Shown here: positions 48,399-57,368 of the stretch, in pieces
Layout of the letters: every line of letters starts with the position of its first letter
How positions within the stretch are numbered: the stretch's first letter is position 1
Assembly (NCBI GenBank): GCA_003222135.1
Contig: QHUM01000046.1
Coordinates: forward strand, 65,664-123,293
Source: Gemmatimonadota bacterium
GTDB lineage: Bacteria; Gemmatimonadota; Gemmatimonadetes; Gemmatimonadales; GWC2-71-9
Reading direction: 5' to 3'
Length of the DNA: 57,630 nt
Translations under genes and position numbers: made by a program
Notes under the pieces: model-generated
Database searches by the model: none
What the model saw: the letters and a program-made list of their open reading frames with translations, nothing else
Told to the model about the DNA's origin: nothing

Positions 48399-49603
48399 TG
48401 TCCCCCCCGCTGCTCGACGGGTTCGACTCCGCGGCGCTGGCGGAGGCGCTCGCGGCGCTCGGCGCCGACGCCTGGCTGCTGTACGATTTCCGCCGCGTGA
48501 ATCCCGTAGCCGAGCGCATTCTCGGTCCCACCGGCATGGGCACGCGGCGGTTGTTCGTGTTGCTGCCGAAGAGCGGGCGGCCGGTCGCCGTGGCGCACCG
48601 CATCGAGCTGCAGCCGCTGGCGGATTTCCCGGGCGAGGTGCGTCCTTACGGTTCGTGGCGCGAGCTGCACGGCGAGCTGCAGGCGCTGGCGCGCGGCCGC
48701 ACGCTCGCGATGGAAGTCTCGCCCGAGGACGCCGTGCCCTATCTCGACCGTGTGCCCCACGGGGTCGTGCAGCTGCTCGAGCGCTTCGGCGCGCGCGTGG
48801 TGTCGTCGGCGCCGCTCGTGTCCCGCTTCGCCGCGCGGTGGAGCGCGGACGAGGCGGCGGGACACCGGCGCGCGGCGCAGGCGCTCGCCGAGATCGCGCC
48901 CGAGGCGCTCGCGTGGGCGGGGCGCGAGACGGCGCGCGGCGCCGAGGTGCGCGAGGTCGCGCTGCAGCGGCGCGTGCTCGAGGCGATCGAGCGCGCCGGG
49001 CTCACGACCGATCATCCTCCGATCGCGGCGTTCGGGCCCAACTCGGCCATGCCGCATTACGAGCCGCGCGCCGCAGCGGACCGGCGGCTCGAAGCCGGAC
49101 AGGTGCTGCTGCTCGACCTGTGGGCCGGCCCCACGCTCGGCTCGGTGTTCGCCGACCAGACGTGGATGGGGTTTGCGGGACGCTCGCCCGATGCCGAGGT
49201 GCGGAAAGTCTGGGAGACCGTGCGGGGGGCCCGTGATGCCGCGGTCGCCTTACTGCGGGAGCGCTGGCAGAGGCCGGGGAAGGGGGAAGGGGGAAGAGTC
49301 CTCACCGGTGCCGAGGTCGATGACGTGGCGCGGGCGGTGATCCGCGCCGCCGGCTACGCCGAATACTTCGTGCACCGCACCGGCCACTCGATCGATCGCG
49401 ACCTGCACGGCTCGGGCCCCCACATCGACAACTTCGAGACGGCGGACGAGCGCCCGCTCGTGCCCGGCGTCGGGTTCTCGATCGAGCCCGGGATCTACCT
49501 GCCCGGCCGGTTCGGGATGCGCAGCGAGATCAACGTGTTCATGGACGAAACGGGCCCCGAGGTCACCCCGCGGGCGCCGCAGCAGGAGTTGCTGCTGGTC
49601 TGA
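48398..49603 (+). CDS. M24 family metallopeptidase (Xaa-Pro aminopeptidase-like)
   Basis: A 401-residue pita-bread peptidase with a creatinase-type N-terminal domain. Metal ligands are visible: Asp in LLLDLWAGPT and FADQTWMG, His in HRTGHSIDRDLHG, Glu in FSIEPGIYLPG and RSEINVF. It cleaves amino-terminal residues next to proline, or dipeptides. Three GGGGAAG units (49276-49296) add a short GKGEGG segment in a loop before the metal His. Confidence 0.9.
   Translation: MSPPLLDGFDSAALAEALAALGADAWLLYDFRRVNPVAERILGPTGMGTRRLFVLLPKSGRPVAVAHRIELQPLADFPGEVRPYGSWRELHGELQALARGRTLAMEVSPEDAVPYLDRVPHGVVQLLERFGARVVSSAPLVSRFAARWSADEAAGHRRAAQALAEIAPEALAWAGRETARGAEVREVALQRRVLEAIERAGLTTDHPPIAAFGPNSAMPHYEPRAAADRRLEAGQVLLLDLWAGPTLGSVFADQTWMGFAGRSPDAEVRKVWETVRGARDAAVALLRERWQRPGKGEGGRVLTGAEVDDVARAVIRAAGYAEYFVHRTGHSIDRDLHGSGPHIDNFETADERPLVPGVGFSIEPGIYLPGRFGMRSEINVFMDETGPEVTPRAPQQELLLV
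49276..49296. repeat. Three tandem 7-bp units (GGGGAAG) in coding sequence
   Basis: Three perfect copies of GGGGAAG, 21 bp, inside the M24 peptidase gene, encoding PGKGEGG-like residues. The frame stays open. This parallels the GTCTCCC triple array at 45744-45764. Confidence 0.85.
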
Positions 49604-49954
49604 GGTGTGCTTGAGGCCTGCAACTTGGCGTCTGGCAACGGGGTGGCGGGTGGGGGGGGTGGCAGGGGGGGTCTTGCGGGTGTGGCCGCCGCGCAGCATT
49701 TTCGCCGCGCCCGACGAATCGACCCAGTGCGCCCGACGAATCGACCCAGTCCTGCGCCGGAGGACACCCCGGTCGCCGTCCGATTCGCTGTATCGGCCGT
49801 CGCTTCGTCTCGCCAAAAGTTTTTGCGTGCGGTTCGACTTCGCCTCGAAGCCGACCACGTTTCACGCCGCTGACACCACCTTGGAGGTGATGGCGTGTCA
49901 TCGAGTTTTCCGTTCGCACATCCACACGCATTCACGCCTTTGGAGGACGATTCC
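49604..49954. other. Leader region of the TonB receptor operon
   Basis: This 351-bp stretch has no convincing separate gene. It holds low-complexity G tracts near 49640-49670, a 20-bp direct repeat (49709-49750), a run AAAAGTTTTT near 49815 and two ribosome-binding sites (GGAGG at 49883-49887 and 49942-49946). The first would suit an in-frame GTG at 49895, the second the ATG at 49955. No clear -10/-35 pair was found. Confidence 0.6.
49709..49750. repeat. 20-bp direct repeat in the receptor leader
   Basis: GCCCGACGAATCGACCCAGT occurs at 49709-49728 and again at 49731-49750, 22 bp apart (two helical turns). The spacing suits two binding sites for one regulator, but it may be a simple duplication. 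Confidence 0.75.
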
Positions 49955-52900
49955 ATGACTCATCGTGTGAGACACGCCTTCGGTCGCGTTCTCGCGTCGG
50001 GTCTCGCGTCCGCGTTCGCGCTGCTCGTGGCAGCGTCGTCGCTCGCGGCGCAACAGGCGACCGGGAAGCTCGAGGGCTCGGTGACCGACCAGCAGGGTGC
50101 GCCCATCGCCAACGCGCAGGTGACCATCGTGGGGACTGCGTTCGGCGCTCTGACTGATGCCAAGGGTTACTACTTCATGAACAACGTGCCGGTGGGCACG
50201 TACACAGTGCGGGCCCGTTTCATCGGGTACACGCCGGCGGAAGTTCCGGGCGTCCGCGTGCTCGGCGGGTTCACGATCACCACGAACGTCAAACTCACGC
50301 CATCGGCGGTAGCGATCGGTCCGGTCACCGTCGAAGCGGCGGCGAACCCCATTGTGCCGCGCGACCAGGTGACGTCGAAACAGACGATCAATCAATCCCA
50401 AATTCACAATCTTCCCGTCGAAGACTTGCGGAGTGTCTTGAACCTCCAGCCCGGCGTGGTGGAGAGCGGCAAGCAGAAGGGTGTATCGATCCGCGGCGGT
50501 CGACCGGGCGAGGCGGCCGTCTTCGTCGACGGCGTGCTGGTGCGCAATACGCAGCGCGGTTTCACGCCGCTCGAGGTGGGCACGAACGCGGTGGAAGAGG
50601 CCTCGGTTACGACGGGCGCGATCGGCGCCGAGTTTGGCGACGCCCAGTCGGGCGTGCTGTCCTACGTCACTCGGGCCGGCGGACAGCGCTATACGGGGGC
50701 CCTCTCCTATCAAAGCGATGACATCGGGAGCCTGTGGAGGAACGTCGGATACAACCGAGTCGAGGGAAGCATCGGCGGGCCGATAAAGGGTAACCTGACC
50801 TTCTTCGTCGCTGGCACTCTCACTGGCCAGAAGTCGCTCGAGTCGGAGGCCGACCGGGACTTGGATCGGCCGATCTTCGTGGCGAGCGGCGTCGACACGA
50901 TCGTGCACCAGCCCTCGACCGTCGGCGTGGATCCGACCGACTCGGTGAACGTCGCCGTGCCGAGGTTCGTCCAATACAGTGGTTGGTGCGGGAACTACGG
51001 TGCCGCGCAGCCGGCCGGGTCGCCGCTGGCTGCTTCGATCCGGAACAATTTCGGGGTCGAGTGCCAGGGACTGCGGCAGCCGTTCTCCGCCAACGGCACC
51101 AACACCGCCAACGCGAAGCTGCAATACACATATGGAACGGGTTCCCGGGTCGCGCTCTCGGGCTTGTACAGCTTGAACAACGTCAGAAATCTCACCCTCG
51201 GCGATCTGTACAACCCGACCAACTATACGGGGACCAGCAACACGAGCTACGCGGGCATCCTGAACTGGACTCAGAACCTGTCCCGCTCGGCGGAGCGCGC
51301 GATGGCCCTGGACGTGAACCTCACGTATCAGCTGGATAAGAGCATTACCGCGCCGCTGACGCGCCAGTCGGAGCTCAATGGTCGGAACCCGTTCGGCGGC
51401 TTCGCCCTGAAGCCATTCGAGTACGTCGTCGACTTCAACAGCAGACATTCAGTTAAGATCGGGGACTCGACCTACCAAAACGTCGGGTACTTGGACGACA
51501 AGCAGATCCAGTGCGTGCTCGCGGGGGAGGGATTCTGTCAGAACGACGTGCCCCTCCTCAACGACAACGATGTCAACTCCGTGATGCCGTACCGGATGAA
51601 CCCGTACGGCGTCGAGCAGAGCAACCGTTTCTCGCTCTGGACAGCTGGCCAGGACCAGAGTATCAACCTTTCGCGGGAGCGGCGTCTGCAAGGGCGCGCC
51701 AACTTCGACTGGCAGGCGGATCGGTTCAACCGGATAAAGCTGGGCGGTGAGTTCCACTCGTTCGACACGCGCCGCTACGCCGACGGTTCTGGGATGAACT
51801 CCTCGTTCGGCCTGAACGCTTACCACGAGAAGCCGATCCGCTGGGGCAGCTACGTCGAAGATCGGCTCGACCTGGGCGACGTCGTGATCGTGGGTGGGCT
51901 GCGGTACGACTGGTACGACTCCCGGGCGATGTTTCCACTCACGCCGGGACGGGTGTCGTCCCTGCCGGTGCTCCCGTCCGATACGCTGTGCGGGGTGAAC
52001 GGCATTTGCGGGGTCGTCCCCGGGGGGACGACGGCGTTCGATCCGTACAACCCGACCGCGAAATTCCTCCGGGCGCCCAGTCACCATGCCTGGAGCCCAC
52101 GCGTGCAGGTGTCGTTCCCGGTCTCCGAGAACACGAACTTCCGCCTGTCCTACGCCCATCAGGTCCAGACCCCGGATTATGACCTGCTGTTCCGGGGCAA
52201 GGGGACGGACCTCGTCAACACCAACCAGAACCAGGTGTACGGGCGGGATCTCGATTTCGGGAAAACGATCATCTTCGAGTTCGGGATCCGGCACGCATTC
52301 AGCCAGGATATGGTGCTGGACGTCTCCGCGTATAACAAAGACAAACTGTCGGACGTGTCCGGGCGGCTCCTGCAATTGCCTGATCCCACCAAGGTCGCCA
52401 GCCCGGGTCTCTACAACACCAGCGACTTTCGGGTGTTGACGACCGCCGACTTCGGGAACGTGCGCGGCATCGACGTGCGGCTCGACCGGCGGTTTTCGAA
52501 CCTGTTCTCCGGCGCCATCTCGTACACGCTGCAGGATGCCAAGAACACAGGCTCGGATCCGTTCACGTTCACGAGCCTGCTGGGGCGCCAGATCTCGAGT
52601 CTCACCGGGCAGACCAGCCCGCCGCCGCAAGCAACTCTCCCGACCGACGACAACCGGACCCACAACATCGTGGGTTCGGCTGCACTCAGCTTCCCCAACG
52701 ACTGGGAGAAGGGGACGACGCTGGGCGAGATCCTGCGGAACGTCGGAGCATTCGTGACGTTCCGGTTCGCGAGCGGCCTGCCGTACTCCCCGATCAAGCC
52801 GGCGGAGGACGGGCTTACGCCGGGTAGCTGTGGTCTCGAGTGTACCCTCAGCGGCCCGCCGAACAGCCAGACGATGTCCTGGTTCAAGAATGTTGACGTA

Positions 52901-53362
52901 CGGGTCACCAAGGGCCTCCGCGTAGGCCGGCTGGATTGGACGCTGTTCGCCGAAGGGAAGAACGTGTTCAACTTCAAGAACATCGTCAGCCTGTTCACCG
53001 AGGTCGGAGACGTCACTTACTCGGCCTACAAGCAGAAGTTCCTGGGCGAACAGGAAGGGCTGCTGAAGAGCGAGGCCGGCCCCGCGGGTGCGAATATCCT
53101 CGGTGCCGACGGCTCCGTCGACTTCAACGCGTTGGGCGGCTGCCAGAACTGGCAGGGCCGCAACTCCGGCGGGTTCTCGAGCGGACCCGTGGACTGCGTG
53201 CTCTTGATGCGTGCCGAGGCGCGCTACGGCAACGGCGACGGCGTGTTCACGCCGGCCGAGTACGACGCGGCCTTCGGCGCCTGGTACAACCTGGCGAACG
53301 CGCCAAGCCGGTTTTACGGACCCGGGCGTCGGATTCGCCTAGGGGCGGAGCTGCAGTTCTAG
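49955..53362 (+). CDS. TonB-dependent receptor with carboxypeptidase-regulatory-like domain
   Basis: A 1135-residue outer-membrane receptor. Signal peptide residues 1-32 (ASAFALLVAASSLAAQ), then a CarboxypepD_reg-like domain (GSVTDQQGAPIANAQVTIVG, near 40-115), a plug (SIRGGRPGEAAVFVDGVLV near 190) and a large barrel ending FYGPGRRIRLGAELQF. It imports or exports large ligands such as oligosaccharides, peptides or siderophores; ligand unknown. ATG 49955 is preferred for the signal peptide; GTG 49895 would add 20 residues. The two genes after it suggest an outer-membrane assembly unit. Confidence 0.88.
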   Translation: MTHRVRHAFGRVLASGLASAFALLVAASSLAAQQATGKLEGSVTDQQGAPIANAQVTIVGTAFGALTDAKGYYFMNNVPVGTYTVRARFIGYTPAEVPGVRVLGGFTITTNVKLTPSAVAIGPVTVEAAANPIVPRDQVTSKQTINQSQIHNLPVEDLRSVLNLQPGVVESGKQKGVSIRGGRPGEAAVFVDGVLVRNTQRGFTPLEVGTNAVEEASVTTGAIGAEFGDAQSGVLSYVTRAGGQRYTGALSYQSDDIGSLWRNVGYNRVEGSIGGPIKGNLTFFVAGTLTGQKSLESEADRDLDRPIFVASGVDTIVHQPSTVGVDPTDSVNVAVPRFVQYSGWCGNYGAAQPAGSPLAASIRNNFGVECQGLRQPFSANGTNTANAKLQYTYGTGSRVALSGLYSLNNVRNLTLGDLYNPTNYTGTSNTSYAGILNWTQNLSRSAERAMALDVNLTYQLDKSITAPLTRQSELNGRNPFGGFALKPFEYVVDFNSRHSVKIGDSTYQNVGYLDDKQIQCVLAGEGFCQNDVPLLNDNDVNSVMPYRMNPYGVEQSNRFSLWTAGQDQSINLSRERRLQGRANFDWQADRFNRIKLGGEFHSFDTRRYADGSGMNSSFGLNAYHEKPIRWGSYVEDRLDLGDVVIVGGLRYDWYDSRAMFPLTPGRVSSLPVLPSDTLCGVNGICGVVPGGTTAFDPYNPTAKFLRAPSHHAWSPRVQVSFPVSENTNFRLSYAHQVQTPDYDLLFRGKGTDLVNTNQNQVYGRDLDFGKTIIFEFGIRHAFSQDMVLDVSAYNKDKLSDVSGRLLQLPDPTKVASPGLYNTSDFRVLTTADFGNVRGIDVRLDRRFSNLFSGAISYTLQDAKNTGSDPFTFTSLLGRQISSLTGQTSPPPQATLPTDDNRTHNIVGSAALSFPNDWEKGTTLGEILRNVGAFVTFRFASGLPYSPIKPAEDGLTPGSCGLECTLSGPPNSQTMSWFKNVDVRVTKGLRVGRLDWTLFAEGKNVFNFKNIVSLFTEVGDVTYSAYKQKFLGEQEGLLKSEAGPAGANILGADGSVDFNALGGCQNWQGRNSGGFSSGPVDCVLLMRAEARYGNGDGVFTPAEYDAAFGAWYNLANAPSRFYGPGRRIRLGAELQF

Positions 53363-53382
53363 GAACGGGTCAGCGACACAGC

Positions 53383-53425
53383 GGGGCGCCGACCGCGCGC
53401 GGAGATGCGCGCGGACGGTCGCCCC
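53383..53425 (+). terminator. Long GC hairpin and T5 run between receptor and next gene
   Basis: GGGGCG and CGACCG on the left pair with CGGTCG and CCCC on the right around CGCGCG-GAGAT-GCGCGCG, with a small bulge; TTTTT follows at 53433-53437. It may terminate part of the transcripts or protect the receptor mRNA end. The next gene starts 28 bp further on, so read-through would set its level. Confidence 0.6.
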
Positions 53426-53453
53426 AAGGTCCTTTTTCACAGAGGAGCAGGCA

Positions 53454-56400
53454 ATGTCCAACGCTTGGTTCAGGCACGGACTTCGATGCTTATCTCTCGC
53501 CGCGGTGGCCGTCGCGTTGGCTGCGACGAGCGCCGCTGCGGGTCCGCGACCGGGCGCGCCGCGCGCGCTGAAGCTCTTCTCCGGCTTTCTGGGGCGGCAG
53601 AACGCCAACCGCTGGGACTGCGGGCTCGATGCCGATGGCCACGTGTGTGTGGACCCGAATGGCTCGACCACGGTGGGCGGCGGGTTCTGGCCCAAGGGCA
53701 CGCCCGACCAGTATGTGTTCGGGTCTGGCCTGCAGGTCTCCGGCATCATCGGAGGCACGAAAACGGCGCAGTTCTCGTGGCCGGGCGACACGACCGCGGC
53801 GTTCTTCGAAGACCCGAGCGGCACCCATGAGAACGGCCAGAGTCTCACGGGCATCTGGAACTCGGCGAATGCGACGGATTTGGCCAACTGGCCGCGCGAC
53901 GCCTACGTGCTGGACCCGTCGCTGTACGATCCGGGCGTGCTCAACCTAAAGGCAGCATCGCAGATGGACACGTGGGTGCGATACTGGGACGGCAGCCCCA
54001 GCCGCAACGCGGGCCGGCCGCACCCGCTCGGGATTCTGGTAGACGAGCGGGGACTCTCGTGGAACTTCCCGTCCGGCAATGAGGACGTCGTCTACTTCAT
54101 CTATACGTTCACCAATATCACGGCGAAGGATCCCGCGGTCTACGCCGGGCGCTCGGACCAGGATTCACTCGTCGCGTGGGGGTCGCGGTTCCAAGCCGCC
54201 AACGAGCAGGCGTTTGGAGTCCAGATCCCGGACACGGGCTACGAGATCGACAACGCGTTCGCCGCGTTCGCGATGGACGCGGACGTGAGCGACCAGGCGA
54301 AGCAGAACTTCACGACGGCATTTCTCCCTTTCAACATGGGGATCGCGTTCAAGAGCAACTGGTTCGCTCCCCGGTTCATCTATCCCAGCACGATCTTCTC
54401 GCCGCCGTTCGCTCCCACAGTGGGCGAAGTGGGCGTCAAGTACCTAAAGAGCCCGCTCGTGGATCCCGCGGATCCCTCGAAGGGCGAGATCGGGCTCGTG
54501 CTCTACAGCGGCACGGTGAACGGCGGCGCCTTCGGCGACGCCGCGAACGCCGCGCAGGTGTACCGCTACATGAACGGCGATCTCCGTGCCAGCCTGGGTG
54601 ACGCGGCGTGCAACTACCCCAGGAGCGCGACGCAAAAACCGGGCGATGTGCACGTCTGCTACATCCCGACGACGCCCGACGACATCCGGTTCTTCCAATC
54701 GTCCGGTCCCTTTACGCTCAAGCCCGGGAAGACGCAGACGATCGTCGTGGCGTACATCGCAGCGGCGCCGGTTGACAACGCGGCGATCAAGAACCGCGCC
54801 GACGCGTTCATCTTCCCGGTCGGCGGCCCGTTCCCGGCGCAGCCGGAATCGCTAGCGGTGAACCACGACACCCTGCGCACGGTAGACCGGCTCTTTGGCG
54901 CAACGGGATTGCTCGGGGACCTGAACGCAAACGGCCGCATCGATCAGACCGAGGTCACGACCGTCGATCGTTCACTCCTCGGCAAGGGTCTTGTGGCCCA
55001 GGCCGTGTTCGACAACAAGTTCCTGCTTCCCTTCCCGCCCGAGTCGCCTGACTTCTTCCTCGTGCCCGGTGACAACCAGGTCACAATCGTCTGGCGTCAG
55101 AGCCCTTCTGAGAACATCCCTGACCCCTATTATGCGGTGGCCTCGAACCCCGCGAAGGGGAAGCTGTACGATCAGAACTATCGGGCGCTCGACGTCGAAG
55201 GGTACCGCATCTATCGCGGGCGGACGCGCGGTGATCTCCAGGTCATTGCCCAGTTCGACAAGGCGGGCACGGAGTACGTCGATTTCACGGCGGAGTTGCA
55301 GTACGGCAACTGCGCACCAGAGCTGGGCAACAACACTGTGGCCGACGGCTGTCCAGCGGATCTCGCGACGGGGCACCATGTCGACATCTCGAGTCCGTTT
55401 GTTCAGATCCCGCCGGGTGGTCGCGTGAAGCTATCCACGGGGAGCATCCTGGTCATCCAGGCCGACACCGCGGTGACCGGGGGGGGAAGCAGCAACGTCT
55501 GCGCCAGGGCGTCGCCGAACGCGGCTCCCTGCCCAGCGCTCGGCAACTCCGGGATCCCGTTCGCTTTTGTTGACAACGGGGTGCGCAACGGCTTCACGTA
55601 CTTCTATACGGTCGCGGCGTTCGACGTCAACTCGGTCAAGTCAACGGGCGTCAACTTCTCGTCGCTCGAAGGCAGCCAGCCGCCCAAGACCGTCGTTCCA
55701 CGCAAGGGGTCGGGTCAGGAGGCCGGCGGCGGAGGGTCCACGGCGTTGCTCTCGCCGCGCAGCAAGGCGCTGAACCCCGCCGCGGCGCTGCCGACCATCG
55801 ACGCCGCGACAGGAATCTTCTCGGGCCCGATGCCCCCGACCGACGGGCTGTCGGCCGGGTTTGCGATCGACGTCGGTCAGCTGATCACGAACGCGACGGT
55901 GGGCATGCAGATCGACTCCGTGACGCCCGGCTCAACTGGCGTGCTCGACTTCGGTGGCGGGCCGCCGGCAACCTATTACATCACCTTGCAACGCGCTGCG
56001 CCGCAGCCGCCGATCCAAATCCAGGTTCCTGTCAGCGTCGACTGTTGCGACGTGACGAACAGTGGTACGGCATATGCCCCGCTCGTGGCGCTCGCCAACA
56101 ACCCCAAGACGGCGCGCTTCAAGTTTGGGGACACCGCCTCGTTCGCTCTATCGGCGGGGGCGACGACGACCGTGCCCGGCGCGTGGCGGACGGCCAACTG
56201 GGGTCGAGCCTCCGTGTTCGGGCTACCGGCGAACTCGGACGAAAACGGCCCGCGGTGGTGGACCGGTGCGCCGAACGAGAACACACCCAGTCCCAACAGC
56301 TCACTGTGCAGCCCGGCGCGAGGCAGTTGCAGCATCACCGACTTCAGCAAGACGGCTGGCTCGATGCCGGGGGTGACGATCTTTCACATCCAGTCGTACA

Positions 56401-57350
56401 GCTCGATCCGGAGCGTGACCGGCCGGGACTTGGACATCATCGATGGCTCGGTGGCTCGCGCGGCTGACTTCCGGGTCTATTGGGGCAGTGCTGGAGCGAT
56501 CGACTCGGTGATCGACGTGACGCACGACGCGCCCGTTCCGTTCTCGCGCGCCGTCCGCGCCTCGTGGGGCATCTTGAACGACTCCTCGTTTGTCGGGGTC
56601 ACCCAAAGTGCGACGCTCGACGGCAACAATGCGCTGCTGACGTGGACGGACCTCTACTGCGTCGATCCCTATCCGGGAATTGGCTTTCAGGCCAGCTCGA
56701 GCGCCCCGGCGTGCGACTCGCCCACCATTGCCTCGCTCATGAATCACGCGCGACTGAGCCCGATCGCGATAGCCTCGGTCCGCGATACCGCGACGCACAC
56801 GCTGGCCACGACCGGAAACGGCTTCGTGTTCTACTTGAACGGGCACTGGTTCCTGATGCAACTCGCGTCGCTTCCAGCCGCCGGGACCGTCTGGAACGCG
56901 CGGTTTTACTCGGGCAACGTCACGGGGACGACCGGCAGTTATGCGTTCGTGCCTGCTGTGCGTCCGCCCGCCGTGCCCGGCCTGCGCGCGCAGGGCTCCT
57001 TCACCGGCGCAACGTTCGATTCTACGCATGTGTCGGACGCGGTCCTGGCGAAGGTCCACACTGTGCCGGATCCGTACTACGTCACGAACGCGTTCGAGCA
57101 AACGACGACCAACAAGGTGTTACGGTTCGTCAACCTGCCGAGCGAGTGCATTATCCGGATCTACTCGCTGAGCGGTATTCTGGTGCAGGTCCTCCCGTTC
57201 CACGACGCGACGGGCGGTGCGGAGACGCAGTGGAACCTGAGAAACCGTAACAACCAGGTCGTGGCCTCCGGCGTCTACTTCTATCACGTCGAGACTCCCG
57301 ACGGGAAGTCGAAAATCGGGCGTTTCACCCTCGTCAACTTCGCGCAGTAG
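53454..57350 (+). CDS. Giant exported protein with T9SS/FlgD-like C-terminal tail
   Basis: A 1298-residue exported protein. Signal peptide near residues 1-29 (LAAVAVALAATSAAAG). The middle is beta-rich with many aromatic and Asp/Asn residues and FN3-like strands (VEGYRIYRGRTRGDLQVIAQ near 580), and holds a dockerin-like stretch (LGDLNANGRIDQTEV). The last 85 residues (RFVNLPSECIIRIYSLSGIL, then WNLRNRNNQVVASGVYFYHV) match the FlgD Ig-like/type IX sorting domain. It is probably surface-exposed or secreted. It lies between a receptor and a PorV-like gene. Function unknown. Confidence 0.8.
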   Translation: MSNAWFRHGLRCLSLAAVAVALAATSAAAGPRPGAPRALKLFSGFLGRQNANRWDCGLDADGHVCVDPNGSTTVGGGFWPKGTPDQYVFGSGLQVSGIIGGTKTAQFSWPGDTTAAFFEDPSGTHENGQSLTGIWNSANATDLANWPRDAYVLDPSLYDPGVLNLKAASQMDTWVRYWDGSPSRNAGRPHPLGILVDERGLSWNFPSGNEDVVYFIYTFTNITAKDPAVYAGRSDQDSLVAWGSRFQAANEQAFGVQIPDTGYEIDNAFAAFAMDADVSDQAKQNFTTAFLPFNMGIAFKSNWFAPRFIYPSTIFSPPFAPTVGEVGVKYLKSPLVDPADPSKGEIGLVLYSGTVNGGAFGDAANAAQVYRYMNGDLRASLGDAACNYPRSATQKPGDVHVCYIPTTPDDIRFFQSSGPFTLKPGKTQTIVVAYIAAAPVDNAAIKNRADAFIFPVGGPFPAQPESLAVNHDTLRTVDRLFGATGLLGDLNANGRIDQTEVTTVDRSLLGKGLVAQAVFDNKFLLPFPPESPDFFLVPGDNQVTIVWRQSPSENIPDPYYAVASNPAKGKLYDQNYRALDVEGYRIYRGRTRGDLQVIAQFDKAGTEYVDFTAELQYGNCAPELGNNTVADGCPADLATGHHVDISSPFVQIPPGGRVKLSTGSILVIQADTAVTGGGSSNVCARASPNAAPCPALGNSGIPFAFVDNGVRNGFTYFYTVAAFDVNSVKSTGVNFSSLEGSQPPKTVVPRKGSGQEAGGGGSTALLSPRSKALNPAAALPTIDAATGIFSGPMPPTDGLSAGFAIDVGQLITNATVGMQIDSVTPGSTGVLDFGGGPPATYYITLQRAAPQPPIQIQVPVSVDCCDVTNSGTAYAPLVALANNPKTARFKFGDTASFALSAGATTTVPGAWRTANWGRASVFGLPANSDENGPRWWTGAPNENTPSPNSSLCSPARGSCSITDFSKTAGSMPGVTIFHIQSYSSIRSVTGRDLDIIDGSVARAADFRVYWGSAGAIDSVIDVTHDAPVPFSRAVRASWGILNDSSFVGVTQSATLDGNNALLTWTDLYCVDPYPGIGFQASSSAPACDSPTIASLMNHARLSPIAIASVRDTATHTLATTGNGFVFYLNGHWFLMQLASLPAAGTVWNARFYSGNVTGTTGSYAFVPAVRPPAVPGLRAQGSFTGATFDSTHVSDAVLAKVHTVPDPYYVTNAFEQTTTNKVLRFVNLPSECIIRIYSLSGILVQVLPFHDATGGAETQWNLRNRNNQVVASGVYFYHVETPDGKSKIGRFTLVNFAQ

Positions 57351-57368
57351 CGCTGGAGGAGTCTGCCA

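Noticed and set aside
49890..49958. A 22-codon His-containing leader peptide frame whose stop overlaps the receptor start
   Set aside because: GGAGG is only 2 bases from its ATG, too close for efficient initiation; the same GGAGG suits the in-frame GTG 49895 better.
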